From NCBI RefSeq assembly GCF_041270065.1, contig NZ_CP065958.1, positions 6,076,001 to 6,140,000 of the forward strand: 64,000 nt of DNA, given 5' to 3'. The DNA is from Streptomyces fradiae (GTDB lineage: Bacteria > Actinomycetota > Actinomycetes > Streptomycetales > Streptomycetaceae). The stretch's first letter is position 1; the number at the start of each line of letters is the position of its first letter. This document shows, piece after piece, positions 35,933-43,068 of this stretch. The notes under the pieces were generated by a model. The model saw only the letters and a list, made by a program, of their open reading frames with translations, did not search any database and was not told where the DNA came from. The position numbers and the translations under genes are program-made.

Positions 35933-36586
35933 GTGCGCGTACTCGTCGTCGAGGACGAGCAGCTCCTCGCGGATGCGGTGGCCACCGGCCTGCGCCGGGA
36001 GGCCATGGCGGTCGACGTCGTGTACGACGGGGCCGCCGCCCTGGAGCGCGTCGGTGTCAACGACTACGACGTCGTGGTGCTCGACCGCGACCTCCCCCTG
36101 GTCCACGGCGACGACGTCTGCCGCAAGATCGTCGAGCTGGGCATGCCCACCCGGGTGCTGATGCTGACCGCCTCCGGCGACGTCAGCGACCGCGTCGAGG
36201 GCCTGGAGCTCGGCGCGGACGACTATCTCCCCAAGCCCTTCGCGTTCAGCGAGCTCACCGCCCGTGTGCGCGCCCTGGGGCGCCGTACGAGCGTGCCGCT
36301 GCCGCCCGTCCTGGAGCGGGCCGGCATCAAGCTCGACCCGAACCGCCGCGAGGTCTTCCGCGACGGCAAGGAGGTCCAGCTCGCGCCGAAGGAGTTCGCG
36401 GTCCTGGAGGTCCTGATGCGCAGCGAGGGCGCGGTCGTCTCGGCCGAGCAGCTCCTGGAGAAGGCCTGGGACGAGAACACCGACCCGTTCACCAACGTGG
36501 TCCGCGTCACGGTGATGACCCTGCGCCGCAAGCTCGGCGAGCCCCCGGTGATCGTCACCGTCCCCGGCTCGGGATACCGGATCTGA
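35933..36586 (+). CDS. cutR: Response regulator CutR (OmpR family)
   Basis: 217 residues from a GTG at 35933 (M-R-V-L-V-V-E-D-E-Q). The receiver domain has the acidic pair E-D and the phospho-acceptor Asp in V-V-V-L-D-R-D-L-P (near residue 52), with K-P-F-A at about 100. The C-terminal OmpR winged helix ends V-P-G-S-G-Y-R-I. The sequence matches the Streptomyces CutR I recall, and cutS follows after 4 bp. In Streptomyces, CutRS has been linked to secretion stress and to repression of antibiotic production. Confidence 0.93.
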   Translation: MRVLVVEDEQLLADAVATGLRREAMAVDVVYDGAAALERVGVNDYDVVVLDRDLPLVHGDDVCRKIVELGMPTRVLMLTASGDVSDRVEGLELGADDYLPKPFAFSELTARVRALGRRTSVPLPPVLERAGIKLDPNRREVFRDGKEVQLAPKEFAVLEVLMRSEGAVVSAEQLLEKAWDENTDPFTNVVRVTVMTLRRKLGEPPVIVTVPGSGYRI

Positions 36587-36590
36587 GCCG

Positions 36591-37841
36591 ATGGCCCCGA
36601 ACAACACGATCCTCCACGCGCCACCGAAACCGCACTGGGACCCCCGGGACCCGGTCCGCCCGCTGCTGCGCCCCACCATCCGGATAAGGCTCACGCTGCT
36701 CTACGGCGGGATGTTCCTGATCGCCGGCATCATCCTGCTGGCGATCATCTACCTCTTCACCGCGCAGGCGGTCCGGGACACCACCGCCACCCTGCCCTTC
36801 AAGGTGGTCAGCGGCACGGTCACGCCGACCACCGACTGGTGCGAGCTGCCCCAGAAGTCCACCGGCGAGCCCTTCACCGGCGAGCAGCTCAACAACGCCG
36901 TCTCGATGTGTCTGCGGCACCAGAGCGACCTCGCCCTGGACGACCTGCTGCGGCGCTCCCTGTTCGCCCTGCTCGGCCTGAGCATCATCGCCTTCGCCTT
37001 CGGCTACGCCATGGCGGGCCGGGTGCTCTCCCCGCTGGGCCGGATCACCAGGACCGCCCGCCAGGTGGCCGGCACGGACCTGTCCCGCCGGATCGAGCTG
37101 GACGGGCCGGACGACGAGCTGAAGGAGCTCGCCGACACCTTCGACGAGATGCTGGAGCGCCTGGAGCGGGCCTTCAGCGCCCAGCAGCGCTTCGTCGGCA
37201 ACGCCTCGCACGAATTGCGCACCCCGCTGGCGATCAACCGCACGCTCCTCGAGGTCACGCTCTCCGACCCGGCGGCGCCGGTGGAGCTCCAGCAGCTCGG
37301 CAAGACCCTGCTCGCGACCAACGAGCGCAGCGAGCAGCTGGTCGAGGGCCTGCTGCTGCTCGCCCGCAGCGACAACGCGATCGTCGAGCGCAAACCGGTC
37401 GACCTGGCCGAGGTGGCCTCCCGGGCCATGGACCAGGCGCGCTCGGAGGCCGAAGCCAAGGGAGTGGAGTTCCGCGGCGAGCGGGCCCCCGCCGTGGTCC
37501 AGGGCAACGGTGTGCTCCTGGAGCGGATCGCCCTGAACCTGGTGCAGAACGCCGTGCGGTACAACGTGCCGGCGGACGGCTGGGTGGAGGTCGTCACCTC
37601 CGTGCAGGGCGGTCAGGCGGTCCTGGAGGTGTCGAACACGGGCCCGGTCGTCCCGGCATACGAGATCGACAATCTTTTCGAGCCATTCCGGCGCCTCCGG
37701 CAGGAGCGCACGGGCAGTGACAAGGGAGTCGGCCTCGGCCTGTCGATCGCGCGCTCCGTCGCGCGGGCGCACGGCGGCCGTATCATCGCCGAGCCGCGCG
37801 AGGGCGGCGGACTCGTGATGCGTGTCACTCTGCCGATCTGA
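36591..37841 (+). CDS. cutS: Sensor histidine kinase CutS
   Basis: 416 residues. Two transmembrane helices (about residues 33-58 and 121-143) flank an extracellular sensor loop. A HAMP region follows, then the phospho-acceptor His207 in S-H-E-L-R-T-P and the ATPase domain (N-L-V-Q-N-A-V, D-N-L-F-E-P-F, G-V-G-L-G-L-S-I). The loop contains exactly two cysteines, Cys84 (D-W-C-E-L) and Cys107 (S-M-C-L-R), which could form a disulfide and sense extracellular thiol state or secretion stress. It is operonic with cutR. Confidence 0.93.
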   Translation: MAPNNTILHAPPKPHWDPRDPVRPLLRPTIRIRLTLLYGGMFLIAGIILLAIIYLFTAQAVRDTTATLPFKVVSGTVTPTTDWCELPQKSTGEPFTGEQLNNAVSMCLRHQSDLALDDLLRRSLFALLGLSIIAFAFGYAMAGRVLSPLGRITRTARQVAGTDLSRRIELDGPDDELKELADTFDEMLERLERAFSAQQRFVGNASHELRTPLAINRTLLEVTLSDPAAPVELQQLGKTLLATNERSEQLVEGLLLLARSDNAIVERKPVDLAEVASRAMDQARSEAEAKGVEFRGERAPAVVQGNGVLLERIALNLVQNAVRYNVPADGWVEVVTSVQGGQAVLEVSNTGPVVPAYEIDNLFEPFRRLRQERTGSDKGVGLGLSIARSVARAHGGRIIAEPREGGGLVMRVTLPI

Positions 37842-38239
37842 CACACTGCACGAAGCCGACCGGTTTTGTTCGCTTTGCGCTGAATTTCCGGTTCTCTTTC
37901 CTCGGGTCGTTCTGTGTGATCGATCACAGGGGTGAGTGTCCGGTCCTCCACTCTCCGTGATCGCGAATTCCCGCGGAAAACCCGGAAAAGTCCGGGTTTC
38001 CGGGGGTCCGAATGACGGGAAGTACACGGGGTGGCACCTGTGAGGGAGGGCCGCAGGACCGTGTACGGTCCGCTTCGCCACCCAAAGCCGGTCACTCGTG
38101 AGAGGGCGGATTGGGTGTCGATTGAGTAACAGACCTTGATGTGAGGCAAAATCTCCGCCTCAGGTCGGGCACAAGTCCGGCCTCTCACGCGTTACGTGCG
38201 CTGGAGACACCGCAAACCACCCAGAGGGGGAGAGCTGAC
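37842..38239. other. Gene-free stretch between cutS and the DUF4193 gene
   Basis: About 400 bases, with several less GC-rich patches (37860-37990) and a perfect palindrome at 37915-37928. It presumably holds the terminator of cutRS and the promoter of the DUF4193 gene. I see no coding frame and no folded RNA that I recognise. Confidence 0.5.
37915..37928. promoter_or_regulatory. Perfect 14-bp palindrome TGTGATCGATCACA
   Basis: The half-site TGTGA is repeated as TCACA with a 4-bp centre. CRP/FNR-type sites share the half-site but use a 6-bp spacer, so the binding factor is unknown. It lies 74 bp after the cutS stop and 311 bp before the DUF4193 start. Confidence 0.45.
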
Positions 38240-38536
38240 ATGGCAACGGATTACGACACCCCACGCAAGACCGACGACGACGTCGACTCGGACAGCCTTG
38301 AGGAACTGAAGGCCCGCCGGAACGACAAGTCGACCTCGACCGTCGACGTCGACGAGTTCGAGGCCGCCGAGGGCCTGGAGCTCCCGGGCGCCGACCTCTC
38401 GAACGAGGAGCTGGCCGTCCGGGTCCTGCCCAAGCAGGCGGACGAGTTCACCTGCATGAGCTGCTTCCTCGTGCACCACCGGAGCCAGCTGGCCCGGGAG
38501 AAGAACGGTCAGCCGATCTGCCGCGACTGCGACTGA
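38240..38536 (+). CDS. DUF4193 zinc-ribbon-like small protein
   Basis: 98 residues, strongly acidic in the first two thirds. The C-terminal C-M-S-C-F-L-V-H and C-R-D-C put four cysteines in a zinc-ribbon spacing. The ATG follows GAGGGGGAGAG at good distance. This small protein is conserved in actinobacteria at this position beside cutRS. Its function is not established; an RNA polymerase- or nucleic-acid-binding role is only a guess from the ribbon. Confidence 0.9.
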   Translation: MATDYDTPRKTDDDVDSDSLEELKARRNDKSTSTVDVDEFEAAEGLELPGADLSNEELAVRVLPKQADEFTCMSCFLVHHRSQLAREKNGQPICRDCD

Positions 38537-38542
38537 GATCGA

Positions 38543-39607
38543 GTGACCGTGGCAGGCGACACACCGTCTCGGAAGCGACGGCTCCGGCTCCCCGGGAGGC
38601 CGGAGGCGTACCAGGGCGGCTCGGGCCCGGCAGAGGGCGTCAAGGACGCTCCCTCCGCCGAGCACTCCGCCCCCCTGCCCGCACCTGGCGCACGTGACGA
38701 CGGGCGAGGCCGCACGGCCTCGCTCGAAGCATCCGACGCGCCGCACCGGGCCGGTCACCGGCTCGACCCGGACACCACCCTCGGCCCGGACACCCACCCG
38801 GACCTCACCGGCCTCGCCGGCACCAGCCCGGACACCCGCGACGGCACCGCGAAGCGCGGCGTCCTGCGGCGTGTGGCCAACCCCGCGCGCGTCCAGCTCG
38901 AGCGCATCAGGCTCGACAGCGCCCGCATCGAAGCCGTACGACGCGGAGTCAAGCGCGGCGGTCAGGGCGCCAGGGCCGGCATCGGCTATCTCGCGGACCG
39001 CGTCATCGAGATCGCTCCGCGCGTCCCCGTACGGGACCTCGCGACCCTCCGGCGGCAGTTCCCCGGCCTCGGCCCCGAGCAGATCGCCGACAAGCTCATC
39101 TCCGGCGCGTCCAGGGCCAGCGCCACCGTCGGCGCCGGCATCGGCGCCGCCGCCATGCTGCCCGTACCGCCCGCGATGGCCGCCGAACTGGCCGCGGAGA
39201 TCACCGGCGTCGCCGCCATCGAGCTCAAGCTCGTCGCCGAGCTGCACGAGGTCTACGGCCTGCGGCCCCCGGGCACGCTCCCCCAGCGCTCCACCGCGTA
39301 CCTCACCGCCTGGACCGAGGAGCGCGGCATCGACCCCACCAAGCCGACCACGGTCAACGCGGCGCTCGGCGGACAGATGAAGCGCGAACTGCGCCAGCAG
39401 ATCATGAAGCGCATGATGCGCAACCTGCCGAACCTCACCCCGTTCATGGTGGGCGCGGCCGTCGGCGCCGTGATGAACCGGCGCGACACCAGGAAACTCG
39501 CCGAGCACGTCCGCAAGGACCTGCGCGCCCGCCAGATCCCCTGGGACGCCCTCCCGGCCCTGCCGCCCCTGGAGCAGCCGGAGAACCCCAAGGAGATCGA
39601 CTTCTAG
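38543..39607 (+). CDS. Conserved hypothetical protein, EcsC-like
   Basis: 354 residues, GTG start (38543, or the next GTG at 38549). The first 110 residues are low-complexity and charged. From about residue 115 the protein is Ala/Gly-rich with an amphipathic helix-rich core (A-G-I-G-Y-L-A-D-R-V, A-T-V-G-A-G-I-G-A-A-A-M-L-P-V-P-P) and a basic segment Q-I-M-K-R-M-M-R-N-L-P. This resembles EcsC-type proteins, but the match is loose. It starts 6 bp after DUF4193 and probably forms an operon with it. Confidence 0.75.
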   Translation: MTVAGDTPSRKRRLRLPGRPEAYQGGSGPAEGVKDAPSAEHSAPLPAPGARDDGRGRTASLEASDAPHRAGHRLDPDTTLGPDTHPDLTGLAGTSPDTRDGTAKRGVLRRVANPARVQLERIRLDSARIEAVRRGVKRGGQGARAGIGYLADRVIEIAPRVPVRDLATLRRQFPGLGPEQIADKLISGASRASATVGAGIGAAAMLPVPPAMAAELAAEITGVAAIELKLVAELHEVYGLRPPGTLPQRSTAYLTAWTEERGIDPTKPTTVNAALGGQMKRELRQQIMKRMMRNLPNLTPFMVGAAVGAVMNRRDTRKLAEHVRKDLRARQIPWDALPALPPLEQPENPKEIDF

Positions 39608-39612
39608 CCTCT

Positions 39613-39643
39613 GGAGGGCCCTGAGGGCCCCTGGAGGCCCTCC
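39613..39643. terminator. Hairpin between convergent genes
   Basis: GGAGGGCC (39613-39620) pairs with GGCCCTCC (39636-39643); an internal GGGCCC could extend or compete. It sits 6 bp after the stop of the EcsC-like gene and before the DUF3093 stop. Confidence 0.55.
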
Positions 39644-39658
39644 CGGGTCTTTCGCCGG

Positions 39659-40138
39659 CTAGCGGACCTCGGTGCGGGCCGCCTCGATGGCCGCCGCCAG
39701 CGCCTCCGGCTCACGGCTGGACAGATAGACGTACGGCGTCGGGTCCTCCGGGTCCGTGACCTCGACCCGTACCGCCGTCGCCACATAGCTGCGCATCACC
39801 ATGAACGCGCGCGGGTCGGCCTTGTGCGTGCGCCAGGCGCGCGCCTCCTCGGCATCGAGCACCTCGGGCGCCCCGAGCGCCGACGCCGGAATCCGCGCGT
39901 CCCCCGCGACCAGCGAGCCGGCCACCACCCGGATCCGGGCCGAGCCGTAGGAGGAGACGCCCACCGCGGCGAGCGCCCCCGCGGCGAGCAGACCGCCGAG
40001 CGCCGGCACCGTCCCCAGCGGGAACATGATCAGGGCGCCCGACAGACCGATCAGGGCCGCGATCAGCCACCAGGAGCGGGGTGCGGTCAGACGTTCGTCG
40101 AAGCTCGGGGCGGTCGCGGGCGCGGAAGGCTGCTGCAT
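39659..40138 (-). CDS. DUF3093 membrane protein
   Basis: 159 residues from an ATG at 40138 (M-Q-Q-P-S-A-P). Two adjacent hydrophobic helices (about residues 20-62) are followed by a soluble C-terminal domain with W-R-T-H-K-A-D-P-R-A-F and Y-V-Y-L-S-S-R-x-P. This is the DUF3093 pattern of actinobacteria, of unknown function. It is divergent from the thioesterase gene with 58 bp between starts. Confidence 0.87.
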   Translation of the reverse strand: MQQPSAPATAPSFDERLTAPRSWWLIAALIGLSGALIMFPLGTVPALGGLLAAGALAAVGVSSYGSARIRVVAGSLVAGDARIPASALGAPEVLDAEEARAWRTHKADPRAFMVMRSYVATAVRVEVTDPEDPTPYVYLSSREPEALAAAIEAARTEVR

Positions 40139-40196
40139 GTTCCCAAGCTTGGCACGGCGCGACCCGCGCCCGGCCGCGCGGGTAAGGTCTGCGCCT

Positions 40197-40781
40197 GTGA
40201 CTGGAACATCTGCCGCTCTCACCCCGCCGGCCGACGCCATAGCGCCGGTACGCCACCCCGACGCGCCCGCCCCCGGCGAGCCGCTCGGGGCGCACTACGA
40301 GTACTGCTTCGGGTGCGGCGGCGGGCAGCCCCATGGTCTCCACCTGGAGGCACGCGCGGGCGAGGGCGTGACGGTCACCGCGGAGTTCACCGTGACCCCC
40401 GACCACCAGGGCGCCCCCGGCCTCGCGCACGGCGGCGTGCTCGCCACCGCGCTCGACGAGACCCTCGGCTCCCTGAACTGGCTGCTGCGGGTCATCGCCG
40501 TGACCGGGCGCCTGGAGACCGACTTCGCCCGGCCCGTCCCGGTCGGCACCGTGCTCCACCTCCAGGCCGAGGTCACCGCCGTGCACGGCCGCAAGATCTA
40601 CTCGACCGCCGTCGGCCGGATCGGCGGGCCCGAGGGCCCCGTCGCCGTCCGCGCCGACGCCCTCTTCATCGAGGTCAAGGTCGACCACTTCATCGACAAC
40701 GGGCGCCCGGAGGAGATCCGGGCGGCCATGTCCGACCCCGACCAGGTCAGGCGCGCCCGCGCCTTCGAGGTGAACCCCTGA
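40197..40781 (+). CDS. PaaI-type hotdog thioesterase
   Basis: 194 residues from a GTG at 40197. The hotdog core shows C-F-G-C-G near residue 37, then H-G-G-V-L-A-T-A-L-D-E-T-L-G, the typical catalytic loop with Asp/Glu. It would hydrolyse an acyl-CoA thioester in the cytoplasm. Its stop overlaps the dut start (TGATG), so the two genes are coupled. Confidence 0.88.
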   Translation: MTGTSAALTPPADAIAPVRHPDAPAPGEPLGAHYEYCFGCGGGQPHGLHLEARAGEGVTVTAEFTVTPDHQGAPGLAHGGVLATALDETLGSLNWLLRVIAVTGRLETDFARPVPVGTVLHLQAEVTAVHGRKIYSTAVGRIGGPEGPVAVRADALFIEVKVDHFIDNGRPEEIRAAMSDPDQVRRARAFEVNP

Positions 40782-41293
40782 TGCGCAATCCCGTCGACGT
40801 ACTCATCCGCCGGGTGGACCCGGAGGTGCCGATCCCCGCGTACGGCCACCCCGGCGACGCCGGCGCCGATCTGGTGACCACCGAGGCCGCCGTGCTCGCC
40901 CCGGGGGAGCGGGCCGTGCTGCCCACCGGGGTGTCCATCGCGCTGCCCGACGGCTACGCCGCCTTCGTGCATCCGCGCTCCGGGCTCGCGGCCCGCTGCG
41001 GAGTCGCCCTGGTGAATGCCCCGGGGACGGTCGATGCCGGGTACCGTGGAGAGATCAAGGTGATCGTGGTCAATCTCGACCCGCGCGAGAGCGTGCGGTT
41101 CGAGCGCTTCGACCGGATCGCCCAGCTGGTCGTCCAGCAGGTCGAGAAGGTGCGCTTCCACGAGGTGGCGGAGCTTCCCGGCTCTGCGCGGGCCGAGGGG
41201 GGCTTCGGGTCCACCGGCGGTCATGCCGCCGTGGACGGCACTACGGGTGGGAATCGATACGCTTCGGTCGTATCCGACCGGGAAGGACAGTGA
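40781..41293 (+). CDS. dut: dUTP diphosphatase
   Basis: 170 residues. Converts dUTP to dUMP and pyrophosphate. The five trimeric dUTPase motifs are seen: D-A-G-A-D-L, H-P-R-S-G-L-A, G-T-V-D-A-G-Y-R-G-E, R-I-A-Q-L-V and the C-terminal G-G-F-G-S-T-G. It overlaps the thioesterase stop and is followed 1 bp later by the DUF3710 gene. Confidence 0.96.
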   Translation: MRNPVDVLIRRVDPEVPIPAYGHPGDAGADLVTTEAAVLAPGERAVLPTGVSIALPDGYAAFVHPRSGLAARCGVALVNAPGTVDAGYRGEIKVIVVNLDPRESVRFERFDRIAQLVVQQVEKVRFHEVAELPGSARAEGGFGSTGGHAAVDGTTGGNRYASVVSDREGQ

Positions 41294-41294
41294 C

Positions 41295-42056
41295 GTGTTC
41301 GGACGTCGCAAGAAGAGCGGTGCCGCCGAGGACGCCGCCGAGCAGGTCGTCGACGCGGTGGACACCGAAGACGCGACCGACGCCGCCGGAGGGCAGCGCC
41401 GGGTGAACCTTCCGCCGGCACCCCGGCCCGACGGTCCCTGGGACATCTCCGAGGTCAGCCGGCCGGAGGACGGCCGGGTTGATCTCGGCGGCATCTTCGT
41501 GCCCGGTGTCGAGGGCATGGAGCTCCGGGTCGAGGTGGCGGGCGACGCGATCGTCGCGGCCACCGTCGTGCTGCGCGACAGCGCGGTGCAGCTCCAGGCC
41601 TTCGCCGCCCCCAAGAAGGAGGGCATCTGGGGCGAGGTCCGTGAGGAGATCGCCAACGGCATCACCCAGCAGGGCGGTGTCATCGACGAGATCGAGGGCC
41701 CGCTGGGCTGGGAGCTGCGCGCCCAGGTCCCGGTGCAGCTGCCCGACGGCAACCGGGGCGTCCAGCTGGTGCGCTTCGTCGGCGTCGACGGCCCGCGCTG
41801 GTTCCTGCGCGGCGTGATCTCCGGCCAGGGCGCCGTGCAGCCGGAGGCGGCCGGCCTCCTGGAGCAGATCGTCCGGGACACCGTGGTCGTCCGCGGCGAA
41901 GGGCCGATGGCCCCGCGCGACCCGATCGTCCTCAAGCTGCCCAACGACGCCCAGATGGTCCCGGACGGCGTGCAGCAGGACGATCAGTCCGGCTCCCGCT
42001 TCTCCGGCGGCATGGGACAGCTGCAGCGCGGCCCGGAGATCTCCGAGATCCGCTGA
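41295..42056 (+). CDS. DUF3710 protein
   Basis: 253 residues from a GTG at 41295 after GGAAGGA. The protein has a charged N-terminal tail and a D-G-R-V-D-L-G-G-I-F-V-P-G motif. The core contains G-W-E-L-R-A-Q-V-P-V-Q and R-W-F-L-R-G-V-I-S-G, the DUF3710 signature in actinobacteria, where it regularly follows dut. The function is not established. Confidence 0.9.
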   Translation: MFGRRKKSGAAEDAAEQVVDAVDTEDATDAAGGQRRVNLPPAPRPDGPWDISEVSRPEDGRVDLGGIFVPGVEGMELRVEVAGDAIVAATVVLRDSAVQLQAFAAPKKEGIWGEVREEIANGITQQGGVIDEIEGPLGWELRAQVPVQLPDGNRGVQLVRFVGVDGPRWFLRGVISGQGAVQPEAAGLLEQIVRDTVVVRGEGPMAPRDPIVLKLPNDAQMVPDGVQQDDQSGSRFSGGMGQLQRGPEISEIR

Positions 42057-42075
42057 GCCCGGTGAGTCGAGCAGG

Positions 42076-42139
42076 CCCGGTGGGCCGCTCCCGCTCGCTC
42101 GTACCTCGGGTACGGGTGGGGCGGGAGCGGCCCACCGGG
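42076..42139 (+). terminator. Hairpin terminator after the dut/DUF3710 operon
   Basis: A perfect 19-bp stem (42076-42094 with 42121-42139) separated by 26 bases and followed by TTTTCC. The arm reads CCCGGTGGGCCGCTCCCGC. The T run indicates rightward termination. Confidence 0.85.
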
Positions 42140-42230
42140 TTTTCCACAGCCGGTTTTCCACAGGCCTGGTCCCGCCCCCACCCGCGGCACATACTGGCGG
42201 AGCACACGTTCGAACCAGGGGGGTACCACG

Positions 42231-42959
42231 GTGAGTGAGAGCAACGCGCGGACCGGCACGGCCGTCCTCGACGACCCGGCGGCGGCGCCGATGGTCCGGG
42301 TGGAGAACCTGCACCGGTCGTACGGGACGGGGGCCGCCGCCGTCCACGCCCTGCGCGGCGTCTCCTTCGACATCCCGCGCGGCGAGCTGGTCGCCCTCAA
42401 GGGCCGTTCCGGCTCCGGCAAGACCACCCTGCTCAACCTGGTGGGCGGCCTCGACACCGCCGACCGGGGGCGCATCGTCATCGACGGCACCGACCTCGCC
42501 GATCTCGGCGAGGAGGGCCTGCTGGAACTGCGCCGGGACCGGATCGGATTCATCTTCCAGTCCTTCGGCCTCATACCGATCCTGACCGCCGCGGAGAACG
42601 TCGGCGTGCCGATGCGGCTGCGGAAGGCCGACCCGAAGGAGCGCGAGGAGCGCGTCGCCCTGCTGCTCTCGCTCGTCGGACTCGCCGATCACACCGCCCA
42701 GCGCCCCGGAGAGCTCTCCGGCGGCCAGCAGCAGCGGGTCGCCATCGCCCGCGCCCTCGCCAACCGGCCCGCGCTGCTGATCGCCGACGAGCCCACCGGA
42801 CAGCTGGACGCCGAGACCGGCCTGGCCGTGATGGAGCTGCTGCGGGCCGTGGTGCGCAGCGAGGGCTGCACCGCCCTGGTCGCCACCCATGACACCCAGC
42901 TCCTGGGCCTCGCGGACCGGGTGCTCGAGCTGCGCGACGGCGAGATCATCGAGCACTGA
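42231..42959 (+). CDS. ABC transporter ATP-binding protein (MacB/LolD type), no partner permease
   Basis: 242 residues from a GTG. Walker A G-R-S-G-S-G-K-T (near residue 63), signature L-S-G-G-Q-Q-Q-R and Walker B L-L-I-A-D-E-P-T-G are all intact, in the MacB/LolD/FtsE-like subfamily. That family normally pairs with an FtsX-like permease, but none is adjacent: kdpD follows. It may work with a permease encoded elsewhere. Confidence 0.9.
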   Translation: MSESNARTGTAVLDDPAAAPMVRVENLHRSYGTGAAAVHALRGVSFDIPRGELVALKGRSGSGKTTLLNLVGGLDTADRGRIVIDGTDLADLGEEGLLELRRDRIGFIFQSFGLIPILTAAENVGVPMRLRKADPKEREERVALLLSLVGLADHTAQRPGELSGGQQQRVAIARALANRPALLIADEPTGQLDAETGLAVMELLRAVVRSEGCTALVATHDTQLLGLADRVLELRDGEIIEH

Positions 42960-43068
42960 CGAGTGCGCTGCTCCCGCCTCCGGCCGGCTGCATCAGAATC
43001 ACGTCAAGACGGCCCGGAGCGCCGCTACCTGTGCGGAATGTCCGATTAGCTGGACGTAAGGTCATGGC

